This document shows positions 16,494 through 24,720 of a DNA stretch of 64,000 bases, in pieces. The stretch comes from Terriglobia bacterium (GTDB lineage Bacteria > Acidobacteriota > Terriglobia > Terriglobales > Acidobacteriaceae), in contig JAIQFC010000027.1 in the NCBI GenBank assembly GCA_020073465.1, forward strand, positions 27,358 through 91,357, given 5' to 3'. A model generated the notes under the pieces. It saw only the letters and a program-made list of their open reading frames with translations. It had not been told where the DNA came from and searched no databases. The position numbers and the translations under genes were made by a program. Position 1 is the stretch's first letter, and each line of letters opens with the position of its first letter.

Positions 16494-18995
16494 TTACTTT
16501 TCCTGCCACTCGGGAACCCGTCCCGGCGTCCACGGCGCGCCTGCAGCCTCCATATCTTTTTCCAGCTTCGTCAGGTCGATTTCAACCAACGCACGCAGCT
16601 TCGCGAGTTGCTCCCCAAATTCCGCTGCCGCGATGTTGTAGGAATCGACATGCGACTGTGTCGGCTTGGCCAGCACGAAGCGTTCGCCGTCCATGACATT
16701 GGTCACCCGATCGTTGATCGACGAAGGAACTGGCTCGTTGCGCTTCTGCATTTCTCTGTCGCCGCGAAGCGCCCGCAGAATCTCACGATTCTTATTCTCG
16801 ATCGAATCTGCAGCTGCGCCGAGTTGCCCCTCGGCACCAGGCACTTCCCGCAAAGCCTCGCGAATTGCCTTGAGCCTCGACTCGACATCGTCAGCCGTGT
16901 GCACCGCGCCCGACACCGCACGGTACAGGCGCGCAACCTTGCGGTGGAACTCCTCCTGCGCCGCCCGGTCTGCGGGATTCACCGAGGATGTGCCTTCGGT
17001 CATAACTTTGAACGACTGCGGTCCAGAGAGTCCGGCAACGGTCCCATTCACTTTCTGGAACAGGCGCACAGAATAGTTTCCGGCCATGACCAGAGGCCCT
17101 TGCGCACCCGAGGGCGGGAAGCCATCGCCATCTTCGTCGTGCTCGCGCAGCGATGGGGCGGAATAGCGCAGATCCCAGGCGGTACGTTGGAAACCGCTCT
17201 CCGTGCTCCCGTTGACACGCCGGATGGGCGCTCCGCTCTCGTCGTAAACCACAAAATACAGCTCCGGCTTGGCCTCTTCTGCCTCGGCGCGCAGTTCGTC
17301 GTTCGTGGGGTAGGGAAGCGTCTGGTTCTTTTTCGCCGCTTCTTTTTCCACCTCCTGTCGCTGTTCTTTCTTCGTCTTCAGCTTATCTTTCAGGAACGCG
17401 GTGAAGACTGCGCCATACGGGGGATTGTCGGCGGTGTAGAACGCGTCTCCCTGGAAAGCCTTCTTCGGGCCACCGAGTGGATGCCGCTCGATGTAGAGAA
17501 GCGCGTCTTTCACAGGGAAGAGTGCGGCCGGCTGTTCGACCGATTCCGGCTTGATCTGACGCAACGCTGTGATGTTGTCGAGAACATAGAACCCTCGCCC
17601 GAAGGTGGCAATGACAAGATCGCTCTCCCGGGACTGAATCACCATGTCGCGCACCGCGATCGTCGGCAGGCCGCCCTTGAGGCGAACCCAGTGCTGGCCG
17701 CCATCGATGGTGAAGTAAGCCCCGAGTTCCGTGCCTGCGAAGAGCAGATTCGCGTTCACCGGATCTTCCGCAAACGCCAGCACCGGCCCGTTCTCCGGCA
17801 GATCGCCGGCGATCGACGTCCAGGTCCTTCCTGCATCCGTGGATTTCAGCAGGTACGGCTTGAAGTCTTCATTTTTGTGGTTCTCGAAGGCCGCATAAAC
17901 CGTGTTCACGTCGTGGTGCGACGCAGCCAGGCGGCTGACGTAAGTCATCTCCGGCACTCCGGAAAACTTCTCGTACCTGGTCCAGTTCAGACCTCCGTCG
18001 CTGGTGACCTGGATCAGCCCGTCGTCCGTGCCAACGTAAATCAATCCTTCTTTCTTCGGCGACTCCGCGAGCGCCACGATGTTCCCGTAGAACGAAGTCG
18101 ACGCATTCTTAGCGACCGCATCCGCACTCCAGACTTTGCCCATCACCGGCAGCTTGTTGCGGTCAATCTGCCGTGTGAGGTCGCCGCTGATGGCTTTCCA
18201 CGTATCACCCCGGTCGTCACTGCGAAACAGCTTATTCGCCGCGAAATACAGGCGCGTGTGCGAGTGCGGGCTGATGATCAGAGGCGAGTCCCAGTTCCAT
18301 CGCAGCGGTGGCTCGCCCTTTCCCTCCAGGGGCTGCAGCACGAGTTCCTGGCCCGTTGGCTTGTCGTAGCGAACCAGCACGCCGTACTGCGCTTCGGAAT
18401 AGATGGTGTTCGGGTCGACGGGATCGACTTGCGAGTGGAACCCGTCGCCGCCAGTAGTGACGACCCAGTCAGAATTCATGATCCCGTTGACGTTGCGAGT
18501 GCGCGAAGGTCCGCACCACGAGAAGTAATCCTGCGTCCCGCCGCACACGTTGTAGAAGGGAAGCGCGTTGTCAACCGCCACGTCATAGAACTGCACCGTC
18601 GGCAGGTTCGCATTGAACTGCCAGTTCTTGGAATCGTCGAAGGTTTCAGCCACGCCGCCATCGGAGCCGAGAATCCAGTGCTTGGTGTTATCCGGATCGA
18701 TCCAGATAACGTGGTTATCCCCGTGATGATTTGTCTCGTCGACCTTGTGCAGGGTCTTACCGCCATCGAGCGACTCGCGCAGGCTGACGCCCATCACGAA
18801 AATGCGGTCGACATTCTTCGGATCGGCAACGACTTGGGCGTAGTACATCGCCCCCTGGTCAAATTCATTGCGCCGCTCCCAGGTCGCGCCCTTGTCGTTG
18901 GAGCGGAAGATGCCTCCCTTGCCGTCCGCCGCTTCAATCGTCGCGTATACCACATTCGGATCCGCCGGCGAAACCGACAGCCCGATGCGCCCCAT
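16494..18995 (-). CDS. BNR/sortilin-like exported protein, C-terminal part after frameshift
   Basis: The larger part (833 residues from the first in-frame ATG; the frame is open further, to about 19040) of a VPS10/sortilin-type protein of about 1120 residues. It continues the beta-propeller with Asp-box/BNR units (FRSNDKGATWERR, STDAGRTWTSIAG, TIDGGQHWVRLKG), then a C-terminal helical and immunoglobulin-like region. No catalytic residues are evident. The upstream part is in another frame (19019-19876); the two join smoothly if two extra bases near 19036 are ignored, since the missing link reads ANWNKLKTGLPTAD. Either a recent mutation or a sequencing error splits the gene. Ends with WTPGRVPEWQEK. 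Confidence 0.8.
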   Translation of the reverse strand: MGRIGLSVSPADPNVVYATIEAADGKGGIFRSNDKGATWERRNEFDQGAMYYAQVVADPKNVDRIFVMGVSLRESLDGGKTLHKVDETNHHGDNHVIWIDPDNTKHWILGSDGGVAETFDDSKNWQFNANLPTVQFYDVAVDNALPFYNVCGGTQDYFSWCGPSRTRNVNGIMNSDWVVTTGGDGFHSQVDPVDPNTIYSEAQYGVLVRYDKPTGQELVLQPLEGKGEPPLRWNWDSPLIISPHSHTRLYFAANKLFRSDDRGDTWKAISGDLTRQIDRNKLPVMGKVWSADAVAKNASTSFYGNIVALAESPKKEGLIYVGTDDGLIQVTSDGGLNWTRYEKFSGVPEMTYVSRLAASHHDVNTVYAAFENHKNEDFKPYLLKSTDAGRTWTSIAGDLPENGPVLAFAEDPVNANLLFAGTELGAYFTIDGGQHWVRLKGGLPTIAVRDMVIQSRESDLVIATFGRGFYVLDNITALRQIKPESVEQPAALFPVKDALLYIERHPLGGPKKAFQGDAFYTADNPPYGAVFTAFLKDKLKTKKEQRQEVEKEAAKKNQTLPYPTNDELRAEAEEAKPELYFVVYDESGAPIRRVNGSTESGFQRTAWDLRYSAPSLREHDEDGDGFPPSGAQGPLVMAGNYSVRLFQKVNGTVAGLSGPQSFKVMTEGTSSVNPADRAAQEEFHRKVARLYRAVSGAVHTADDVESRLKAIREALREVPGAEGQLGAAADSIENKNREILRALRGDREMQKRNEPVPSSINDRVTNVMDGERFVLAKPTQSHVDSYNIAAAEFGEQLAKLRALVEIDLTKLEKDMEAAGAPWTPGRVPEWQEK

Positions 18996-19018
18996 ATCGG
19001 CTGTGGGCAGCCCGGTTT

Positions 19019-19876
19019 TCAGCTTGTTCCAGTTCGCGCCCCCGCGTCGGTGGATTTGTAGATCGCGCTCTCCGGGCCGCCATCAATCAGCGTGAATACG
19101 TGCCGCCGCCGCTGGTAGGCTGCGGCATAGACGATGTCCGGATTCGAGGGATCGAGAGCGACATCGACGACGCCCGTGTTCTCGCTGATGGTCAGTATCG
19201 CCTTCCAGTTCCTGCCACCGTCGGTGGACTTATAGAGGCCGCGATCGCCGCCCGGCCCCCATAGCGGTCCCTCCGCCGCGACGTAGACGACTTTGGAATC
19301 TCGCGGGTCGACGACCACGCGCCCAATGTGCTCCGACTTCTTCAGCCCGAGATTCTGCCAGTTCTTTCCCCCATCGTCTGAGCGGTAGATGCCATCTCCG
19401 TAAGCCACGCTGCGCTGGCTGTTGCTTTCGCCCGTCCCCACCCAGACGACGGACGAATCATTCGGATCAAGCGTGACCCAACCAATCGAATACGACCCTT
19501 CGCCGTCGAACACGGGAGTCCAGGTCGTGCCGTGGTTGACAGTCTTCCAAACTCCACCCGAAGCCACGCCCACGTAGTACTCAAATTTGTTCCTCGGATT
19601 CACCGCGAGCGACATCACGCGCCCGGACGCCACCGCCGGGCCGATCATCCGGAACTTCAGCCCGGAGAAGGTGTCGGCAGTCATGCCGCCTTTCTTTTCT
19701 TCTTTCGGCTCTTCCTTCTTTTCCTCTTTCTTTTGATCTTTCTTTGACTCTTTCTTGGCCTGCACAGCGGGAGTTGCTTGCGGTTTCTTGCCCGCGTCCT
19801 TGTCTTGTGGGGCTGCGAGAAGGCTGGATAAGGCAACCAACAGAGAGGCGATGAGAATAGCGAAACGCGATTTCAC
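19019..19876 (-). CDS. BNR/sortilin-like exported protein, N-terminal part before frameshift
   Basis: N-terminal 285 residues of the same protein. The GTG at 19876 is taken as the start because it begins a good signal peptide (VKSRFAILIASLLVALSSLLAA) and has GGAG about 9 nt upstream. A Lys/Glu-rich linker (KKESKKDQKKEEKKEEPKEE) follows, then the first propeller blades with the Asp-box pattern SDDGGKNWQNLG and STDGGRNWKAIL. The frame ends prematurely at TGA (19019-19021), after the sequence shifts within a GC-rich stretch. Long enzymes and binding proteins of this class are abundant in Acidobacteria and Bacteroidota; the ligand is unknown. Confidence 0.78.
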   Translation of the reverse strand: MKSRFAILIASLLVALSSLLAAPQDKDAGKKPQATPAVQAKKESKKDQKKEEKKEEPKEEKKGGMTADTFSGLKFRMIGPAVASGRVMSLAVNPRNKFEYYVGVASGGVWKTVNHGTTWTPVFDGEGSYSIGWVTLDPNDSSVVWVGTGESNSQRSVAYGDGIYRSDDGGKNWQNLGLKKSEHIGRVVVDPRDSKVVYVAAEGPLWGPGGDRGLYKSTDGGRNWKAILTISENTGVVDVALDPSNPDIVYAAAYQRRRHVFTLIDGGPESAIYKSTDAGARTGTS

Positions 19877-20066
19877 GAAGGGCTCCGATCCAAGGCAGAG
19901 AGCAAAGTCAAAGAAAAGCAGTTCCACATACGAACGGCGGACTCGGCGACCTCTGCGGTGCAAGACTCTCAAAACCGATATGTATACCGCAACCAGCCGA
20001 GAGTTAGAAGCGCCACTTTTTCTCGCATTCCACGAATCACGCCCAGCGCAGGTTAGAATCTGTGCC

Positions 20067-20534
20067 ATGCCCCGAAAGTCCGGTCACGGCCACGACACGC
20101 GCTACGTCAAGTTACAGAAGAATCTCTGCTTCGCCTGCGGTCTGAACAATCCCGACGGAATGCGGCTCAAATTCACGCTCGACGAGAAGCGCCAGATGTC
20201 GATCTGCCGCTTCCGCCTGGGCACGCGCTACACCGGCCCCCCGGGACACTGCCATGGCGGAATCATCGCCACCATCCTCGACGACGCCATGGGCAAGGTG
20301 AACAAGCTGCGCCACGTCGTAGCCCTGACCCGCGAGATGACCGTCGAGTACCTTAAGCCCGTGCCCCTGCACAAGCCGCTGCGAGTCGAAGCCCGCGAGG
20401 TTCAGGTCCGGGGACGAACTCACGTCAACGTGGCCGAGATTCTCAACCAGAAGGGGGAAGTCCTGGCTCGCAGCAAGGGAATTTTCATCGCCATCGATCC
20501 CGAACAGATGTTCGCGAAGTACGTGGATCGGTGA
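20067..20534 (+). CDS. PaaI-type hotdog-fold thioesterase
   Basis: Protein of 155 residues with the hotdog fold of PaaI/YbgC-like acyl-CoA thioesterases. The N-terminus LCFACGLNNPDGMRLKF is typical of the subgroup, the central GPPGHCHGGIIATILDDAMG contains the conserved HGG and the acidic residue at the start of the hot-dog helix, and LTREMTVEYLKPVPLHKPL is the usual strand pair. It hydrolyses acyl-CoA or a related thioester; the substrate is unknown. The ATG at 20067 is chosen because it begins just before the conserved domain; the ribosome-binding site is weak. It is transcribed toward pdxS, 144 bp away. Confidence 0.85.
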   Translation: MPRKSGHGHDTRYVKLQKNLCFACGLNNPDGMRLKFTLDEKRQMSICRFRLGTRYTGPPGHCHGGIIATILDDAMGKVNKLRHVVALTREMTVEYLKPVPLHKPLRVEAREVQVRGRTHVNVAEILNQKGEVLARSKGIFIAIDPEQMFAKYVDR

Positions 20535-20677
20535 AACCAGCTGTCATTGGCCATAACTCCGGGCAGGAACAACTCCGGTAGCAGCGCTTCTGGTCTTAAC
20601 GTTGTAAAATAAAGGCAGTCAGGCGTATCCGCGCCTATTCTTCGCGATCGCGAAAAGGTATCCACACGGTATTCAGC

Positions 20678-21598
20678 ATGTCCCAGAACAATGGCAGTTC
20701 CACCAGTCTCCGTCTCAAGACCGGCCTTGCCGAAATGCTCAAGGGCGGCGTCATCATGGACGTCACCAACGCCGAGCAGGCCACCATCGCCGAGAAAGCC
20801 GGCGCCGTCGCCGTGATGGCGCTGGAACGCGTCCCCGCGCAGATCCGCGCCGAGGGCGGCGTGGCCCGCATGGCCTCGCCCAAAAAGATTCGCGAGATCA
20901 TGGCCGCCGTGTCGATTCCGGTGATGGCCAAGTGCCGCATCGGACATTTTGCGGAAGCCCAAATCCTCCAAGAGCTGGGCGTCGACTACATCGACGAATC
21001 CGAAGTCCTCACCCCCGCCGACGAAGCCCACCACGTCGACAAGCACGCCTTCAAGGTCCCATTCGTCTGCGGCGCGCGCAATCTGGGCGAGGCCCTGCGC
21101 CGCATCGCCGAAGGCGCCTGCATGATCCGCACCAAGGGAGAAGCCGGCACCGGCGACGTGGTCCACGCCGTCAAGCACATCCGCCAGATCGTTCAAGAGA
21201 TGAAGATTCTCACCGTCCTCAGCGAAGAGGAACTCTACGCCAAAGCCAAAGAGCACCAGGCCCCGTACGAGTTGGTGCGAATCGTCGCCAAGGCAGGGAA
21301 GCTCCCCGTCCCGAATTTCTCCGCCGGAGGAATCGCTACACCAGCCGATGCGTCGTTAGTCATGCAGCTCGGCGCCGAAGCCGTGTTCGTCGGCTCCGGA
21401 ATCTTCATGAAAGATTCCACCACCTTCGCCGATCCGCAGGAAGCCGAGAAGCGCGCCCGCGCCATCGTGAAGGCCGCCACGCACTACAACGACCCTAAAG
21501 TATTACTTGAAGTCAGCGAAGACCTGGCGGGAGCGATGAAAGGGTTGGCGGTCGCGGGACTAGACGAAGCGCACATGCTGCAAACGCGGGGTTGGTAG
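20678..21598 (+). CDS. pdxS: Pyridoxal 5'-phosphate synthase, synthase subunit PdxS
   Basis: Lyase subunit of the DXP-independent vitamin B6 pathway, making PLP from ribose 5-phosphate, glyceraldehyde 3-phosphate and ammonia supplied by PdxT. Full length, 306 residues, TIM barrel. Catalytic residues are in place: D28 ([10 protein letters not shown]), K85 ([10 protein letters not shown]) that forms the first imine, and K153 ([10 protein letters not shown]) that takes the final one. The phosphate-binding [12 protein letters not shown] and [12 protein letters not shown] loops are present. pdxT lies 109 bp downstream on the same strand, so the two form an operon, with a hairpin-containing repeat between them. 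TAAAAT at 20605-20610 may be the -10 element. Confidence 0.97.
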   Translation: MSQNNGSSTSLRLKTGLAEMLKGGVIMDVTNAEQATIAEKAGAVAVMALERVPAQIRAEGGVARMASPKKIREIMAAVSIPVMAKCRIGHFAEAQILQELGVDYIDESEVLTPADEAHHVDKHAFKVPFVCGARNLGEALRRIAEGACMIRTKGEAGTGDVVHAVKHIRQIVQEMKILTVLSEEELYAKAKEHQAPYELVRIVAKAGKLPVPNFSAGGIATPADASLVMQLGAEAVFVGSGIFMKDSTTFADPQEAEKRARAIVKAATHYNDPKVLLEVSEDLAGAMKGLAVAGLDEAHMLQTRGW

Positions 21599-21607
21599 CA
21601 GCAAAAG

Positions 21608-21634
21608 TCCCCGCCCAAGCAGAGCTTGGACGGG
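21608..21634. repeat. Dispersed hairpin repeat between pdxS and pdxT
   Basis: The stretch holds CCCAAGC-AGA-GCTTGG with flanking CCCCG and CGGGG, an imperfect stem-loop. It may set different pdxS and pdxT transcript levels or stability. It has the character of the short GC-rich hairpin repeats found at other places in this window. Confidence 0.5.
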
Positions 21635-21707
21635 GCACCCTCGGGGGTTTGGATACACACCAGGCGGGCACCCGCTACGGCATGCATCCAGTAAAATCAA
21701 TGCCACG

Positions 21708-22298
21708 ATGAAAATCGGTGTCCTGGCCCTGCAGGGGGATTTCGACGCGCACCGCCGCCGGCTCGAAGAGCTGGGAGCTGATGTTGTGCTCGTCAAAAAG
21801 GCTGAGCAACTCGACGAGATCGAAGGCCTGGTCATCCCCGGAGGCGAGTCCGGCACGTTCCTGAAACTGCTGGGCGAAGCAGGGTTCGAGAAGCTGAAGC
21901 AGTTCGTCCACGCCAAACCGACGTTCGGCACCTGCGCCGGCGCGATCCTGCTGGCCGCTGAAGTGGAGAATCCCAAGCAGGCCGGACTCGGCGCCCTCGA
22001 CATCCGCATCCGCCGCAACGCCTACGGACGCCAGATCGACAGCTCGATCCGCGAGGGTCGATTTCTCGCAGAAAAGCCGGGCGACTCGCGGATTGAAATG
22101 GTCTTCATCCGCGCCCCCAAGATCGAGCGCGTCGGCCCCGGCGTCGAGGTCATCGCCACCGAAGGCTCCGACCCCGTCGCCGTGCGGCAGGGAAGAGTGA
22201 TGGCCGCAACCTTCCACCCGGAACTTTCTGACGACACGCGGGTCCACCAGGCTTTTCTCGACTTGTGTGGGGCGGACACTCCTGTCCGACGCCTTTGA
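21708..22298 (+). CDS. pdxT: Pyridoxal 5'-phosphate synthase, glutaminase subunit PdxT
   Basis: Class I glutamine amidotransferase, 196 residues, which frees ammonia from glutamine and channels it to PdxS. The catalytic triad is visible: C76 (FGTCAGAIL), H170 and E172 (TFHPEL). The GGESGTF segment stands where family members have GGEST. The last ten residues (GADTPVRRL and the Cys before them) are encoded inside a dispersed intergenic repeat, so the natural end of the family domain was probably at LDLC, with a repeat-derived tail added. The start ATG follows a weak AT-rich leader. Confidence 0.95.
   Translation: MKIGVLALQGDFDAHRRRLEELGADVVLVKKAEQLDEIEGLVIPGGESGTFLKLLGEAGFEKLKQFVHAKPTFGTCAGAILLAAEVENPKQAGLGALDIRIRRNAYGRQIDSSIREGRFLAEKPGDSRIEMVFIRAPKIERVGPGVEVIATEGSDPVAVRQGRVMAATFHPELSDDTRVHQAFLDLCGADTPVRRL
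22265..22288 (+). repeat. Dispersed repeat copy 1 (starts GTGTGGGGCGGACAC)
   Basis: Begins GTGTGGGGCGGACACTCCTG and ends TCCG. Near-identical copies lie at 23888-23913 (same strand) and, in a variant with an inserted GATTGTC-like segment, at 22365-22395 (opposite strand). This copy forms the 3' end of pdxT. Confidence 0.7.
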
Positions 22299-22364
22299 GT
22301 TGATTTTGACCTTCGGTCGGCAATTGATCTGACTCTCGTACCCCCCGGAACGTCAACTGCAAAA

Positions 22365-22395
22365 GCGGCGGACAAGAGTGACAATCGCCCCACAC
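22365..22395 (-). repeat. Dispersed repeat copy 2, inverted variant
   Basis: On the minus strand it reads GTGTGGGGCGATTGTCACTC then TTGTCCGCCGC. It is the inverted partner of copy 1, 80 bp away, so the two can pair in single-stranded DNA or RNA and may act as the pdxT terminator. Confidence 0.6.
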
Positions 22396-22406
22396 GAAGA
22401 ATTTTC

Positions 22407-22440
22407 TTGACATGCTCATCGCGTAACTGTAAGGTTACGC
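22407..22440 (+). promoter_or_regulatory. ArsR promoter with palindromic operator
   Basis: TTGACA at 22407-22412 is a perfect -35 box; 17 bp later TAAGGT (22430-22435) is a weak -10. A perfect inverted repeat GCGTAACTGTAAGGTTACGC (22421-22440, arms of 7 bp, 6-bp spacer) covers the spacer and the -10, and the ArsR-family ATG starts 3 bp later. This is the expected geometry for an autorepressed ArsR operator. The transcript would be nearly leaderless. Confidence 0.75.
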
Positions 22441-22443
22441 ATT

Positions 22444-22818
22444 ATGCGGAACCGTTCAGTTACATATTCGTCCGAGGCTACGTTTCAGGCCCTGGCCGAT
22501 CCCACCCGCCGCGCCGTTCTCGACCTTCTGCGGCGGGGCAGCCAGCCCGCCGGCCAGATTGCAGGAGCCTTCCCGGTTTCCAGACCGGCAATCTCCAAGC
22601 ACCTGCGTTTGCTGCGCCGCGCTCATCTCGTCCGCGAGCACCGTGAAGGACGGCACCGCGTCTACCAGCTCAATCCGGAACCCCTGCGCGCCGTTGATTC
22701 GTGGCTCGAACAGTACCGCTCGTTCTGGAGCGCGAGCCTGGCTAACCTGAAAGCATTTGTGGAAGCCGAGCACGCGCGCGAGTCACAGACAGCGCGCAAA
22801 CGCAAAGGAACCTCGTAA
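22444..22818 (+). CDS. ArsR-family winged-helix transcriptional regulator
   Basis: Protein of 124 residues with the ArsR/SmtB winged-helix domain: FQALADPTRRAVLDLLRRG, then the recognition helix region GAFPVSRPAISKHLRLLRRAHLV and wing REGRHRVYQLNPEPL. No Cys pair of the metal-sensing kind is present, so it is more likely a non-metal member of the subgroup that accompanies SRPBCC/AHSA1 genes. Here it is followed by a secreted protein and two SRPBCC genes. A perfect palindrome over its own promoter suggests autorepression. Its TAA shares one base with a downstream ATG (TAATG), so coupling is possible. Confidence 0.92.
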   Translation: MRNRSVTYSSEATFQALADPTRRAVLDLLRRGSQPAGQIAGAFPVSRPAISKHLRLLRRAHLVREHREGRHRVYQLNPEPLRAVDSWLEQYRSFWSASLANLKAFVEAEHARESQTARKRKGTS

Positions 22819-22853
22819 TGCCAAATCAAATATGCAAGGAAAGGAACAAACTC

Positions 22854-23345
22854 ATGACCAGATCCAATCGTGGTGCCTTCGCTCTGTTCGTGGTACTAGC
22901 CGCCACCGCCGCCCTGGCGCAGTCCGCCGCCCAGAAGTCGTTTGACCAGGTCAAATCATTAGCCGGCACCTGGGAAGGGAAGAGCCCCATGGGTGAGCTG
23001 CAAGTCATTTTTAAAGTGACTTCGAACGGCTCGGCCGTGATGAGTGAAATCCTCGGCCACGAAGACATGATTTCCATGGTCCACCTCGACGGTCCGAACC
23101 GGCTGATGCTGACGCACTACTGTGCAGCCGGAAACCAGCCCCGCATGCAGGCCAAGACTTCCGCCGACGGCAAGACCATCACCTTCGATTTCGTCGATGC
23201 CACCAACCTGGCCAGCCCCGACGCCGGGCACATGCGCAGCGTCGTCATCGCCGTGGTCGACCCGAACCATCACACCGAGGAATGGACCTTCATCGACCAC
23301 GGGAAAGAGATGAAGGAACTGTTTGACCTTCGCCGCAAGATGTAG
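22854..23345 (+). CDS. Secreted protein of unknown function in ArsR operon
   Basis: Protein of 163 residues with a signal peptide (GAFALFVVLAATAALAQS). The mature part begins KSFDQVKSLAGTWEGKSPMG and is beta-rich, resembling lipocalin-like or DUF1579-type small secreted proteins in which a LxGTWxG motif opens a barrel. I cannot name the family with certainty. The ATG at 22854 gives the signal peptide and follows AAGGAAAGGAAC; an ATG at 22818 overlapping the ArsR stop is an alternative. The gene lies between the regulator and the SRPBCC genes in a likely operon. Confidence 0.7.
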   Translation: MTRSNRGAFALFVVLAATAALAQSAAQKSFDQVKSLAGTWEGKSPMGELQVIFKVTSNGSAVMSEILGHEDMISMVHLDGPNRLMLTHYCAAGNQPRMQAKTSADGKTITFDFVDATNLASPDAGHMRSVVIAVVDPNHHTEEWTFIDHGKEMKELFDLRRKM

Positions 23346-23411
23346 CGCAACACACAGGCAGGACATTTTCCGATGCATTCACGACTTTCGAAACACCAAG
23401 GAGCAAAAATT

Positions 23412-23885
23412 ATGGCTTCAACTTTGATCACCCCCGACCTGGATGCAGTCGTCAGCGAGGTTCACATAGCCGCGCCTCCCGAGCGCGTATTCCAGGCCCT
23501 CATCGATCCCCGGCAGGTGAAAAGCTGGTGGACCAGCGATCAGTGCCAGATCGAATCCTTCACCATCGAACCTCGAAAGGGCGGACGCTGGACCTACGAC
23601 ACGAAGAAAAGTTCGCTCAACGTGAACGGCGTCAGCCAATTCCACTGCGACGGCGAAGTGCTGGAATACGATCCGCCGCGCCTGCTCGCCTACACCTGGA
23701 TCGCCAACTGGCACGAGGACAAGGCGGCACGCACAGTGGTCCGCTGGGAACTCTCTCCCAAGTCAGGTGGAACGCTCCTGAAAGTCACGCACAGCGGCCT
23801 CACGAATCTTCCGGCCTCGCGCAAGGATTACAGCGGCGGCTGGACCGGCGTCGTCGAGCAGCTCAAGAAGTTCGTGGAGCAGTGA
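23412..23885 (+). CDS. SRPBCC (AHSA1-like) domain protein, copy 1
   Basis: Protein of 157 residues with the START/Bet v1-like helix-grip fold of the AHSA1 group: VVSEVHIAAPPERVFQALIDPRQVKSWW at the N-terminus, GGRWTYDTKK in the middle, DPPRLLAYTWIANWHED and the C-terminal YSGGWTGVVEQLKKFVE helix. Such proteins bind hydrophobic ligands in a cavity. The ATG at 23412 follows AAGGAG by 8 nt. It is paired with an ArsR regulator, as is frequent for this family, and with a paralogue 230 bp downstream. No ligand is apparent from the sequence. Confidence 0.88.
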   Translation: MASTLITPDLDAVVSEVHIAAPPERVFQALIDPRQVKSWWTSDQCQIESFTIEPRKGGRWTYDTKKSSLNVNGVSQFHCDGEVLEYDPPRLLAYTWIANWHEDKAARTVVRWELSPKSGGTLLKVTHSGLTNLPASRKDYSGGWTGVVEQLKKFVEQ

Positions 23886-23887
23886 CC

Positions 23888-23913
23888 GTGTGGGGCGGAC
23901 ACTCTTGTCCGCC
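23888..23913 (+). repeat. Dispersed repeat copy 3
   Basis: GTGTGGGGCGGACACTCTTG then TCCGCC. It starts two bases after the stop codon of the first SRPBCC gene and is the same element as at 22265. Confidence 0.7.
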
Positions 23914-24115
23914 AAATGCCGGCGGCCTTGGTGGTGTCTGGCGTTGGCCGTAACTGCGCTCGACCCCACTGGCTGTAATCCGCCGATACGGTACTGAAGA
24001 GGGCGGGCGGGATGTTCGCATTCAAGAGTGTGCGCACCACACCGCTCGTGAAGCACGAACACAGCGGCGGGAAACGGGGAAGCAACCCCAGGTTTCCACC
24101 GCCCCAAGGGGACTC

Positions 24116-24637
24116 ATGGCAACCGTCGCAATCACGCCCGACCAGAATGCAGTCTTCGGAGAGATTTTCATCGCCGCGCCGCCAGCCCGCGTCTTCGAGG
24201 CGCTCACCGACCCCGTCCAGCTGCCCAAGTGGTGGGGCCAGGAGGGCACGTACCGGATCACCGAGTGGAAAGCCGATCTTCGCCCTGGCGGCAAGTGGTC
24301 GAGCGTCGGCGCTCGTGCGGATGGCACCGCGTTTCGCGTTGACGGCGAATACCTGGAGCTGGACCCTCCTCGCCTGCTCGTGCATACCTGGATCGCCAGC
24401 TGGAGCGGTCCCCTTAAGACCGTGGTCCGATGGGAGCTCGAGCCGCACACCGTACACGGCCTGCATCCCAGCGGTCCGCGGAAGGCTTGCACCGGCACTC
24501 TTGTGAAAGTCCGCCAGGAAGGGTTTGCCGGCTCTCCTCCGGAGCTTGCGATCGGACACGGCGAGGGATGGAAGCGCATCCTGGGATGGCTGCTCGGTTA
24601 TCTGGAGAAAGGGGAAACTGCTGACATGCGCCAGTGA
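24116..24637 (+). CDS. SRPBCC (AHSA1-like) domain protein, copy 2
   Basis: Protein of 173 residues, paralogous to the gene upstream: GEIFIAAPPARVFEALTDPVQLPKWW, GGKWSSVGARADG, DPPRLLVHTWIASWSG and a C-terminal EGWKRILGWLLGYLEKGE helix. It has an insertion (about 20 residues, TVHGLHPSGPRKACTGT) before the last strand pair that copy 1 lacks. AAGGGGAC precedes the ATG. About 230 bp separate it from copy 1, including a dispersed repeat, so it could be a separate transcript or the last gene of the ArsR operon. Confidence 0.87.
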   Translation: MATVAITPDQNAVFGEIFIAAPPARVFEALTDPVQLPKWWGQEGTYRITEWKADLRPGGKWSSVGARADGTAFRVDGEYLELDPPRLLVHTWIASWSGPLKTVVRWELEPHTVHGLHPSGPRKACTGTLVKVRQEGFAGSPPELAIGHGEGWKRILGWLLGYLEKGETADMRQ

Positions 24638-24720
24638 TGCCGCAGGTGTCCAGTGTCGGCGCAAGCGAGTGCGCATTTTGCCGGGCACTACAAGAGGGAG
24701 CGGTGGGATAACCGCCAGGC

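Noticed and set aside
16461..19061. Long plus-strand open frame opposite the sortilin-like gene
   Set aside because: It is antisense to a frame with clear BNR motifs and shows no domain or codon sense of its own; GC-rich DNA creates such mirror frames.
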